From positions 11,904,001 through 11,968,000 of the forward strand of contig OZ316896.1 of NCBI GenBank assembly GCA_973895155.1: 64,000 nucleotides of DNA, given 5' to 3'. The translations under genes were made by a program, and so were the position numbers. Numbering within the stretch: the first letter of the stretch is position 1; every line of letters starts with the position of its first letter. This stretch comes from Marsupella aquatica (taxonomy: Eukaryota > Marchantiophyta). This document shows, piece by piece, positions 1 through 10,300 of this stretch. The notes beneath the pieces were generated by a model. It was not told where the DNA came from, made no database searches, and was given only the letters and a program-made list of their open reading frames with translations.

Positions 1-83
1 GGAATGAAAAGCCCACAAATCATGGTCTATCGACAGGGTGGACTCTGGAACGACTTGCAAACAATGCGCTACAGTATTCACGA

Positions 84-400
84 TCATAAAGTGACCCGAA
101 GCTCATGATCTTTACACTCTGATATGAGAGATTCCTGTTCAAGATTAATACGGTCCGCTGTAGAGTATGTCAGCAAATCGTCAGCTCTAGACATCGTGGG
201 CTCGTTGACTAAACAAACTGGTAAAAGATGGTAATCTAAATATGATAATTGCTCGACCACATGCTTCAAAATCCTGAGGAGATTTGCCCTGAAACAAAAA
301 CTCGTGTGAGGAGTGAGATCCAGGAACGACCGGAGCATTTCTCCACTATCCACTATCTGCTTGGCACATTCATAACAGAAATCCATGATTGTAAAGTCTG
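84..400 (-). CDS. Possible exon of an unrecognised gene running off the left edge
   Basis: An open frame on the minus strand reads as plausible protein, with a helical Cys/Leu/His-rich stretch around LLRILKHVVEQLSYLDYHLL. Splice-like acceptors (TCAG) occur near position 399 and again before the residues ANLLRIL. A possible donor (AGT followed by GTAAAG) lies near the frame's end. Downstream on the minus strand another open stretch continues to the window edge. I do not recognise the family. It could be an internal exon of a multi-exon gene lying mostly outside the window, or a chance open frame. I see no promoter or start codon that would make it a complete gene. Confidence 0.25.
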
Positions 401-480
401 ACCAAAACTTCATGGTATGGCTTCTAAACCAGAATTCAAAGCTTTCTTGAATAGTGGATTCCTTTTGTTCCTTGCATTAC

Positions 481-1340
481 TTTTGTCTGCGCTTCTATGG
501 GCCCTGTCTTGTTGTCCTACCCTGGTAATCTTACATTCCTTTTGTTTGCCCTTCTATGGGACCCCTGTCTAGCTTGTTGTTCTACCCTGATAATGTGAAC
601 TCTGGGTCTTACAGCATTGTTCTGTCCGAGACTCATACTTGACAGGGTTATCCTCTTGGGGGTGGGGACTTGGGCTTTGTTTGCCATGACACACTTTTGT
701 GCTCTCTGGGCCTCCTTGATTGCTTTTCCCAAATGCATGTTTCCATCCTTGGCCGATGATACTAATATTCTGGTGAACCAGCTTGCCCTCCTTGGCAGTT
801 TACTTCAGGCCAGGAAGTGTGGGGTCTGGTCTGTGAGCCCTCTTCCTCACTGGTTCCCTCTTCCTCACACTCTCCTTCCCCTCAGTATCCCCATCCAAAC
901 TGGGGGCATTCTGGTCTTGGGGTTCCTTTTAGAGGGGGCCTTTGTGCTGCAAATTTTGCAGGCAACATTATTCTAGGATGTTCTTTGCATCAAGCAGTTG
1001 GTGGCTCTTGGGGACATCTAGATTGTCTTCGTGTTCCTGGTCTAGTGTTTCGTCCAATGCCCATCATACCTTCTTCGGACTGAGCCTCTCATTGCCATGT
1101 TTTTGTCTGTGCTCTCTTCATTTGACACCACTCTGATGAAGGTTTTTGTCACCTTATCAGCCCTTGAGCCCTTGCTGGAGAAGATGGTTCTTTTGCTGCC
1201 CAAAAGGTCACTCTGTCTCTGGTGGTCACTGTTGCTCGAGGCTGTTTAGGCTGTGGTTCTTGCTCGAGGGTTCCTGCTTCATTTTGTGGAAGTAGTATTA
1301 AGTATGAGCGGAGGCCATATCTTCCACTTCGCACTTAAGA
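481..1340 (+). pseudogene. Fossil fragment of a LINE-like reverse transcriptase
   Basis: Read across frames, this stretch aligns by eye with the reverse transcriptase at 60.3-61.8 kb. QGYPLGGGTWALFAMTHF matches its QGDPLGGPLFAIAHF. PKCMFPSLADDTNIL matches PQCIFPSLLDDTHII. QARKCGVWSV matches QPVKSRAWSP, and ILVLGVPF matches the following conserved block. The catalytic ADD is still present here. The frame shifts several times and carries stops, so it is not a gene. Upstream, the segment around the CFYG motif is duplicated in tandem (about 59 bp apart, from 492 and 551). Later parts resemble the region after the catalytic domain only weakly. It is an old, truncated copy on the plus strand. Confidence 0.6.
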
Positions 1341-1412
1341 GGGCTCAAGCTTTCACTATTCTTTGTAGGGCCAAGGTTGTAGGATTTAGGGCCTCTGGAT
1401 AGATTCCTGTGC

Positions 1413-1584
1413 ATGACCCTCCCATGCCATTTACATTGGAGCTCTACGAAGCTTTCCAGTTTTTTGTCAAGTAGGGAGTTTTGTCTTCTCTTTTCCTTTA
1501 GTGGGCTTTTTGTTCTTTCATGGTGGCATGGACTCTTGGGTTTGTGCCTCTTTGGTCTCCTTGGGGTCGTTCTTTGGCAGGATA

Positions 1585-1631
<47 letters not shown>

Positions 1632-1660
1632 CGGCTAGTTTCTTTTCATTTCCAGTGAAA
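1413..1660 (+). repeat. G/T-rich tail ending in a TA microsatellite
   Basis: A G/T-rich segment (blocks such as GGACTCTTGGGTTTGTG and CTCCTTGGGGTCG) runs into about 24 TA units at 1582-1630. Very similar blocks occur at 8420-8500 without any reverse transcriptase nearby. Because this copy directly follows the RT fossil in the same orientation, it may be the 3' untranslated tail of that element family, but this is inference. The open frame reading Ile-Tyr repeats here is an artefact of the microsatellite. Confidence 0.5.
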
Positions 1661-3979
1661 TGCATAATGTCTAAAACCTCTATAGAAAGAAACCATGGTC
1701 ATCATGGTTACCACACTGGTTCATCACATTTTACTGTATTATTGAGTAGCTTTCCAAAGCTACTGGTTCACTCCCTTCTCTGCTTGATAAGTGGACTCTC
1801 CATAAAAGGTAATCATGTCTACCCACATCTGAAAAAGTGCCTTCAAAACTGTTAGAGGATCAAGGACTACTATTTTTTTAGTGTTTGGTTTTGGTGTGTC
1901 AATCCAACTAATAAAGCAGGATCGAAAGCTACTTCCTGGGCAGACTGTCTAGAGTGAAGCCTCTAGACAGCAATTCTAAGGGATGGCATAACTTAAAGTG
2001 AGATATGGACCCTAAATTTGGTACTGAATTAGTTCGTGGACCCCTTGGCTAATAAAATCAGGGGGAAGAGTCGATCTGAGCCGTCTCCATTTCTTATCTC
2101 CGGAAATCTCGTCCGTCCATCATAATGGCCAATCTATGGCTCAAAAGAAAGATCTCAAATAGATCTATGGATGGGTTCTGTCCGTTTTGCAAATGGGTTA
2201 ATATTTTTCAAATGAAAAAGTAAACAAATCCAAGCCTTCCTAGCCGTCAATTTTTGTTGATTTTATGATCTTTGCCGTCCATTTTGTAATGCCTCTAGAA
2301 ATATTATTCATCCATGTTAGAAGGCGATCTAGGGTGCAAAAGAAAGATCTCAATGAGATCTACAACTGAGTATTTTTTGTTTTGAGAATGAGTAAATAGT
2401 TTTGAGTATAAAATTTGATGAACTTTCAAGATTCCAGCCATTCCTCCTCCCCAATCCTGGGTTTCTATGTGCTCTTCCCAACATTAATGGCCATACAATA
2501 CGAGAGGTCCTTACATACCGGGAGTTGCGGTTTAACAAGGAAGTTATCAAGTTAGTTATTAGTCATTATTTATTATATGAAAAATACTTTTTATAAATCT
2601 TTGAATTTAAGTTTTAAAATTGGAAATGTAACTAAAACGGTTATATAGTGACAGTTTTAACCGTCTTGCTCTTTGTATTTCCAATGTTTTTACTTTTCTT
2701 TTTATGGCACGGCGTCCCAAAATTTACACCCAAATTGACACTAACATGAATGAAAACTATAAGTTTGATTCACAAAACCAACTAGTCTTGTTTGTTGCGG
2801 TTGTTGTTGACATGGCACGCTGTGGTGCCAAGAATTTTGGAAGGGACCTCTAGTGGGGTCCGTAACCAAAGTTACCGGCATGTAATGATTTCTGGAGGCC
2901 TCTACTATATCCATAATCTCATGCCCAGAAAGTCCCATTTGTTAAGTTTTTCCCGGACTCTACTTACATACCATAAGGATGGCCTGGGCTGGGGTTCTAG
3001 AGAGAACCCTGCTCCCAGATTGCTCATAAAAGCTTCCCGGGTGAGCTGCTTTTCTTGTTTCTGGTCACAGGAATACAGCCTATACTACCCAGTGCGTGTT
3101 CCCTGAGAGGGTAATCGTTCCAAAATGGATTGGTTGAAATAAAATTGTTCTCGAGAAAGATATCGAACGGAGAGCATTCACGAAACAATTACAGGGCATT
3201 AGATTGTCGAATGAGACAAACTTCAAGAATAGACTCAAGTAAATGGTTCAGCCATTCATTTATATTCAAAGCGTGGCACATTTGTGTAGTATGTATGGCT
3301 TGTAGCAATAAGAGGGCCGCCAAATTCGAAGATCCTTCTCTGCAATCGGCCTGAGGCCTCGACCTGAGCTCCAAAGATAAACTCTCCAGAAAGACAGTGC
3401 TACGCTACTTTGAGATGAATTTTGTTGCACCGAAAGTGAGGACTGAGGAGGACATATTTTGGTCGGCTCTCTGAACATACGGGAAGAGATCAAATGGCGG
3501 GAACGCATACTCTGTCCCCTTTTGCAAAAGAGAATCGAACTGCTCCTCGACTACCCATTCCGATTTAAACGTGAATACGTCGTCAAGCCCTTAGGGAAGT
3601 CATAAGAAGGACTGGCAATGAAAATTCTAGAAACCCTCACTCCACCGAATTCGGTCTGCTAGTGTACTCTGTTGACTTGTGATTGCAAACTTTGCTCTGT
3701 CCTGATCTTATGGCCGAATTTGGTCGCCATAGATGTAGACAGACGAACAGCTTTGGACTTTGTTTGGCCCATGGCTCGATTGGGTCGCCTTGAACTTACT
3801 TCTGAATTATTCATTCAGTTCTCTGTGCCTCTTCTAGGACTTCACTCGTAAGTATCCCTCGTTATGTCAGAGTAGAGGCTGTATTCGGGATCGTTGATGG
3901 CCATTTACTTTGTCTATCGATAGTTCGCATCTTAACCAAGTACATATCTTCCATGGAATTCAAAGCATTTCGATTTATC

Positions 3980-4209
3980 TCGAAGAGTTGATTCATTCAT
4001 GCTACTGACTATTGAGACAACCTCAGCACAAATGCTCTTGACTGTTAGACGAAATATGAAACAGACTTCTTGAGCAATGCGATGAAACGACTTTCTCGAC
4101 AAGTTGCTTCTTTCATGCTACTAACTGTTGTCACAACCTCAGCTCAAATGCTCTTAACTGTTTAACGAAATATGGAACAGACTTCTTGACTAATGGGATG
4201 AAATGAGTT
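3980..4209. repeat. Tandem duplication, about 115 bp, two copies
   Basis: Two adjacent copies share blocks such as TTCATGCTACT, ACAACCTCAGC and CAAATGCTCTT, then a matching stretch around ACAGACTTCTTGA. The copies differ at scattered bases and one small indel, so the duplication is not recent. No coding frame is shared between them. Confidence 0.8.
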
Positions 4210-5958
4210 GTATGTCAAATTTGGCTAACGTGGTTCTTTGGACTGTTGCTCTGTCAGGGATTTGCTTTGCTGCCATAATGGATATTGAAAACTGAAATTT
4301 GAGTACAAGATTGATTTTCAAATCGGGACGGAGCAGAATGCAAAAAAATATTGTCAAGAAAGACCTTAGAATTCGCTCACAAAACCGCTAAAATTGGGCC
4401 GACTGACCAAGTTAAAGAGAGAAGGGGGAATAGAAAAGCATTATCTTTGTGAGAAACGTTTCCTACCAAAATTATACAAGGAGAGTTTGCCCCCACGCCA
4501 GTGAAGTCAATCCATGACACGATTAGAATGAGTGATAGTAATTGAGGTTACAATTATTTCAGCATCAAGAGCCCGGGAAAGAGGTACCTCTGACACATCG
4601 AACTACGGACGATCTCAACAACACAGATAACTTCGTTAGCAATCCGAGTGCAGGACTTCAAAATACAATGCAACAAAAATCACTAGTATGATTGCTAGTC
4701 ATCTTTGCTGGTCACCCTTCTCACCTATCCACAGTGCATCCTCCCTACAGTCATTCTCACAAATATGCAAGTTCGACTTGTTAGCTTGCAGCAGATATAA
4801 ATTCAATTCCCTCTATTGCTCTTACGTATAGAATTCTTCTCCCCTCCGATCCCAGACTAGAAAAACCCAACAATCTTAATTTGAAACCTGCAAGCACCAA
4901 CTACGGGACAATTCTAGCAGCCTGCCAAGTAGTCCAATAGGATTTGACAAGTAAATAGAGCACTGATTTGAGGTTTTCAAAAATGACCAGACACAACGTA
5001 CGAAGTCGCAAGCCTGCCAAGTCTTAAAATGAAGTTTACACATAAGAAGACTACTGAAAAGTTACGATGAACTGATCTGAAACCTCACTATGCTTGAAAT
5101 TCTGTTCTGTTCTTTGTGATAGCACAAATAAGATTGCCAAGGCTCGTAAAACGGCAAGTCCCTGGAATTGGACAGATATCAACAAGAGAGCAAAAAGTTG
5201 ACTGTGCGGGGTAGGGGTGGGAATCTAATCGATTTTGTTTTCATTTTAGCAATTTAAATACCATGTACTAACCCGATGGTTCACCCTTGCTAATTTTCTT
5301 CACCTCCTAGATAGTGTATTGTGACATTATACACTGTAATGCCCACGTTGAACATTCTTTAAGCAGGGTTTAAGATCTTGAGATGCCATACTTAAATTGC
5401 TAAACAGAAATGACCTGGACCTACGTACTGCATTGCCTGATATTTGTGTACCTTGCACTGCATACATATAGTTTTGGGTAAATATGGCAGTAAGGAAATT
5501 AATAGGCAAGAGCTGGACCCGTGTCCTGGTTTTCCAGGTATTTGTGTACCTTGCAGTATATACCTGTATCTCTGAGGAGATATTTATGAAGCTTGCAATG
5601 CATACATATACTTCTGGAGAAATATGGCGATATGGAAATTATAGAGAAGAGATGGAAACAGTGTCAAAGGTTTACACCTTCTCGCCTCCCGTTTCTTCTG
5701 AAGAAATAGACAACGAATCTTCATCCTTTCCGATTTCACCCATTACCACGTCTTCTCGCCTTCTCCCCGAACTACGCCTACCAACTCCAATCGATCATGG
5801 CGAAAAAATGTGAAAGAACACCATACATCTGTTCGGGTCAAACAGTCACCGACATTTGCAGATCCATGGAACATATAGCACTAATGAAGTGCAAGTGAGC
5901 ATTTCAGGATTGGACATACACTCAGAGATAGGAGGCAAAAGAAGTCAGCCTTCTCCGA

Positions 5959-6006
5959 AATAGTGGAAATCACTATAAGTTTAATAGTGGAAATCACTAT
6001 AAATTT
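5959..6006. repeat. 24-bp tandem pair with internal dyad
   Basis: Two head-to-tail copies of a 24-bp unit, each containing ATAGTGGAAATCACTAT, a 6-bp inverted repeat around GAAAT. The copies differ only in the last few bases. No function is evident. Confidence 0.8.
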
Positions 6007-6346
6007 CTGGCGTTTTAGTCACCAGATGGTCACTCCGTAAAAATCCTAGTTTTGATCATTCCTTCTGTCTACAAAATCTGTGTAACTTGCAATTGAATAT
6101 TTTACACATCTAAGAGCTGATGCCTTACACCTTTCCTACAATAACAAAGGGAAATAATCCATCTGAGAATTACCCTAGTGTCAGGAGTTGGTTAGAGCAT
6201 CTAGATCAATCGTCGAGGAGTTTCCAGCTGCTAAGAATATTCCAACAGAAATGAATTTCAAACCAAGGGAGTTTTAGGTCCTTCAGAACCATAATAATAA
6301 TAAGCACAACCTACCGGAGACTCGAAAAATTCCCATCGGATATGTC

Positions 6347-8083
6347 TCATGAAGGTTCAGATTTATTCACTTGAATGTTCTGTTCTTGCAGATAATGTTC
6401 TGCCTCCAATGCAGCCATGCACCCTGCTCACACACAGCAACCGGTCATTCAAAAGTTATATGTCAGATTCAATGGTTCAAATGAGAAGAACTGCGGGAAT
6501 GTTAACAACAATCTACGCTCGTTTTGTTCCAATTTGATCATTACGCAAGATGAATATATACGGTCGTTATTTCTTAACTAATCAGAGCTTGAGGAGAGAA
6601 TTCTTGGTCAAATCACGCATGAAAATTGATCCTCTTCAGCCATCAGAGATCCATAGAATCCTAAACCTAGTACAACTTGTGAAATTGTAGTCCTGCCCTA
6701 CCATGTGCCTAATTCAGTAGATGACGATTTGGGATTTCAATGACGATCCTCAGAGATTAAGAGAGAACACCCCACTCATGCACTAAAAAGACAGAGAAGC
6801 AGCCTACCAGTGCCAGCAGCTGTCACAGCTTGCCGATATTTTTTGTCCTGTACATCGCCAGCAGCAAAGACTCCTGTAATGTTGGTCTGAGTGGTTCCAG
6901 GCCTTGTAAGAATGTAGCCATCGGCGTCCGTGTTGATCTGCCCGCCCAGAAACTTTGACGCAGGCTCGTGGCCGATGGCAAAGAATAATCCCGCAACCGG
7001 GATTTCAGTGATCACTCCAGTCTTCACGTTTTGCACCTTCAATCCCCCAAGTAAGCCCCGCTGGCCGCCAATGGCTTCTACAACTACACTATCCCACAAG
7101 ATTTCTACCTTCGGATTCGAAAGCACCCTCGCTTGCATTATCTTGCTGGCCCTAAATTCATTTCTCCGGTGAATGACATACACTTTGGATCCATACTTGG
7201 TCAAAAACGTGCCTTCTTCCATTGCCGTATCACCCCCGCCTATGACTGCTAGAGGCTTGTTCCTAAATATGGGAGCTGCGCCATCGCACACCGCGCAGGC
7301 TGAGATACCCTTATTCCAGTAACCGTTTATTTCTCCAGACCCTTTGAAGTCCAGCTTTTTCGCCACCGCTCCGGTTGCAATTATCACCGTGTCTGCCTCC
7401 ACCTCCTTGCTATCCGTCCACAGCTTGAAGGGCCGGACAGAAAAATCTACCCGCGTCACAGTCTCCGTGAAAACCTTCGTTCCGAATCGGAGGCTCTGCT
7501 CTCGAAACCTGTCCGTCAACTCCGCTCCCAAAATCCCTTCTGGAAATCCAGGAAAATTCTCCACATCCGTCGTGGTCGTGAGTTGCCCTCCCGCCGCAAT
7601 CCCGTTGGCCAGCCATCCCTCGAACACAACGGGCTGCAGTTCGGCTCGGGCGGCGTAAATGGCTGCCGTGTGCGCAGCTGGCCCGGATCCTACAATGCAC
7701 AGCGTGGTTCGGAGCTTTTCCAGTTCCGCCATTGCCTCGTCCGAGAGCCTTCGACGAGACAAATCCTGGTTTACTCCCAGACGCACCAGCAGTGGATCAA
7801 GAGCACGGGACGACAGATGGTGGCGCACTAGATTTAATCGACTAGTCACTCTTTCAGGTCGAGCCCGAACTGCCTGACAGCAGAGTGGTGAGTCTTCAGG
7901 AGAAAGGGGAGGAGGAGAAGGCGACTTGAGCACTTCTCCCGATGGTTGTGGAGCGTTTCTTGTAGTTCTTACAAAGCGGGAGACCTTCTGCTGCACAACG
8001 CCGAGGGCAACGCCACCACGAGGAGAATGGATCCGACGAAATATGCTCAAAGCATCGATTGCAAATGCTCGAATCGGTGGCAT
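6347..8083 (-). CDS. NTR: NADPH-dependent thioredoxin reductase (plant NTRA/NTRB type)
   Basis: Flavoprotein that passes electrons from NADPH through FAD and a redox disulfide to thioredoxin h or o in cytosol or mitochondria. Exon 1 is 8083-6808 and exon 2 is 6423-6347. Canonical GT-AG splicing of the 384-bp intron restores the conserved ending [18 protein letters not shown] and gives 450 residues. Visible motifs are the FAD-binding GSGPAA (about 132-137), the active-site CAVC (263-266), the NADPH-binding IGGGDTA (about 281-287) and ATGAV. FAIGHEP and [10 protein letters not shown] also match the plant family closely. About 120 residues precede the usual start. They are rich in Arg, Ser and Pro with few acidic residues, like a mitochondrial presequence. 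An in-frame Met at 118 (MAELEKL) would give the standard cytosolic form. Reading past the donor adds only ten unrelated residues. Confidence 0.95.
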
Positions 8084-8277
8084 TCGTGCGGATTTAAGTG
8101 TTCACACTTCGCAGGAACGAGTTTTGGAGGGAGACAGAGTGAAAGATGGACCTCACAAACGAGAATCAATGACGTCCTTCTATCACCCTCTCTCCAAATC
8201 AAATCAAATCAATTCCTGTACCTACTGTGATGGTCAAGTAGAATAGTGGAATCGTCTGGTGAAGGAACCTTTATGGT

Positions 8278-8760
8278 GTGTATGAATCTATGAACGTACT
8301 CCTGCAACTTCCTGCGAAGAATTGTCCGCGTTTTCTTTGTTGTGTTGGGCTAAAAAGAAACCCAAATAGTCTCTCGAGTAATCCAGCTTTGCTTCGTAGT
8401 GTGCTTCGTAGTGGACTTTTACAGTACATGTTGTGGGGACTCCTTGGTTTGTGGGGCCTCTTTGGACTTCTAGGGGTCTTTCTCTGTTCCTTCCCTTTGT
8501 TGGGTCTTTTTGACTGTGGGATCATAATCTCCAGGTTTGGCTGGGTCTTTTTGCATGTGGGATCATGTCTTCAGGTTTGGCTTGTCCCCAGGTTTGGCTT
8601 GTCCCCAGGTTTGGCTGGGTCTTTTTGCATGTGGGATCATGTCTTTAGGTTTGGCTTTCTTGTCTTTTTGGCAGTGTGATACTCCCTTTATTGGGTCTTT
8701 TAATTTGTCTGTGGGATCATGTCTCTGGGTTTGGCGGTGTGCAAGATATATTGATTTGCT
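8278..8760 (+). repeat. G/T-rich repeat with 74-bp and 17-bp tandem units
   Basis: Blocks at 8420-8500 closely resemble 1513-1580, which follows the reverse transcriptase fossil. Within the block a 74-bp unit beginning CCAGGTTTGGCTGGGTC occurs at 8531-8604 and again from 8605. A shorter 17-bp unit, CCCCAGGTTTGGCTTGT, is repeated between them, and GTGGGATCATGTCT recurs four times. It may be an orphan 3' tail of the same element family. The open frame through it encodes a low-complexity Leu/Gly/Phe string and is not a gene. Confidence 0.65.
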
Positions 8761-8859
8761 ACTGGAACTTGTATATACTCTTTTTTACACACCTCATCAA
8801 ACACTGTAATATCATATAGTTTTTGACAACATCATTGTCACTAAAGTTGCAGAATATAG

Positions 8860-9065
8860 TACTACCACTATTTTTTCCTGTTTGGATACTGCTACTATTG
8901 ATTATCCTGGTAAACTAGTTTTTCCAAGTAACCTAGTTTGTTGTATTGTATACACATTCTAAAATGGTGGCAATATTATAAATACTAAAAGTACAATGGA
9001 AGTATTGAAAATCCAGGCAACTTTAGTGGCAAAGTACTTAAAAGCTGTAATATTGTATCCTTCCC
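8860..9065 (+). repeat. Dispersed AT-rich repeat, family A
   Basis: Shares TTTGTTGTATTGTATACACA, a block around TAAAATGGTGGCAATATTAT, and CCAGGCAACTTTAGTGGCAA with the sequence at 27600-27790. There the blocks lie partly in the opposite orientation. Related pieces occur at 26690-26910 and 30280-30450. No coding capacity. Confidence 0.6.
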
Positions 9066-10300
9066 ATTCACCGCCACTTCTGTTTAGGAACTGTCATCTG
9101 GACAGGAAGAAATCATTGATGGCTGTTTGTTGAGATGTTTTCCTGTCACCATTCAATCTGCCAGAGACACTTCCTGTGTACCCTGTCCCTCACCTTCCGA
9201 ACCTTGGTTGTGCCCTCTGCCTATCACTTTGTCATCCTGCCTCGCCCTAGCTGATCGTAATATGGACACTCAGGCATTGCACTCATGAAATATGATATTG
9301 AAGTCATGAGCTTGGATGGGATAGATAGGTGGTTAATACCTATGGTGAAGACAGCAGGGACTCTCAATAGAGAATTTTAGCAACTTGTAAAATGACTTTG
9401 TGAATTGAGTTGGTATTAATGATAACTTACCTGGCCAACTCATTTGGGGAGTAAGCAACTTGCTTTTTGTAGTTTTACATCAAATGCGCACACCAACTGC
9501 AATGAACTCTATGTAATAATTTTTTGAAATTTAAGGCACGAACCTTGAACTAGTTTGAGGCCCCAAAGTTGTTCAGGTGAAGACTCCAACTCCTACCAAT
9601 TGGTGCCGTAGAATGCCATTGTCTTTTCAGTACAAACACATTCCCTGAACTCATTTTACAAGTTGGTTTAAAATCCTAATAGCAATGGTGGCACTAATGG
9701 CAAACATGGATAGCCAACTACTGGTGGCCAACACTGTGTGTTTTACAACCCAACATTTGCAATGTTAATGAAGTGCGGTACCCCCATGGCCAACACAGGT
9801 CAATCTGGAAGCAAACTATTCTTGGCCCCACTTTCTAGATTCCAATGCTAGAGTGATTTGTTCTCAGCATCCTGCAACAATTGACATGGAAGCCCAAGCA
9901 TGAAAGAACACATTTTTCCAACTTGCCAATGCTCGAGGCTTTCCATTGGCAAGCTGTGACTTTGAATGTGTAGTTATGCAAACAGAATTGCTAGATTAAA
10001 TATCAACAAAGATGAGCTTTGGGTTATAACAGCTGTCCCGCTTAAAAGTGGCTTACTGTCAGTAGATCCTTCAGGCCAACAGGAAACTATCCCATGCAAT
10101 ATGCAAGAGCCATAAGCTAGAATGGGCCCAATTCCAAAACTTTTGCTCACAGAGGGTTCCTAAGCTCTATGAAGTGGATTACGGATAGCGTAAAGTTTGA
10201 TTTCATCCTAGTTTTAACGCTTGATGGATTCTTTTTACATGTACAGAGTAGATAGCACATTCAGTGGGAGGAAAGATAACAGGGAACATAATTTTCACCA

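Larger units (their letters stand above)
1661..6346. other. Intergenic region, no gene recognised
   Basis: I see no open frame with family resemblance. The stretch holds short direct repeats: a roughly 115-bp tandem pair at 3980-4209, partly duplicated blocks at 5443-5640, and a 24-bp tandem pair at 5959-6006. The motif AGATCTCAATGAGATCTAC near 2344-2363 recurs at 52836-52853, so part of this region belongs to a dispersed repeat family. Confidence 0.5.
8084..10300. other. Intergenic region between reductase and ligase genes
   Basis: The first 150-200 bases upstream of the reductase start should hold its promoter and 5' leader, but I see no clear TATA box. The rest is repeats: a G/T-rich block with tandem units (8278-8760) and a member of a dispersed AT-rich family (8860-9065). 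From 9070 to 10300 I recognise nothing. Confidence 0.5.

Noticed and set aside
1520-1855. Open frame with Ile-Tyr repeats
   Set aside because: It is a translation of the TA microsatellite.
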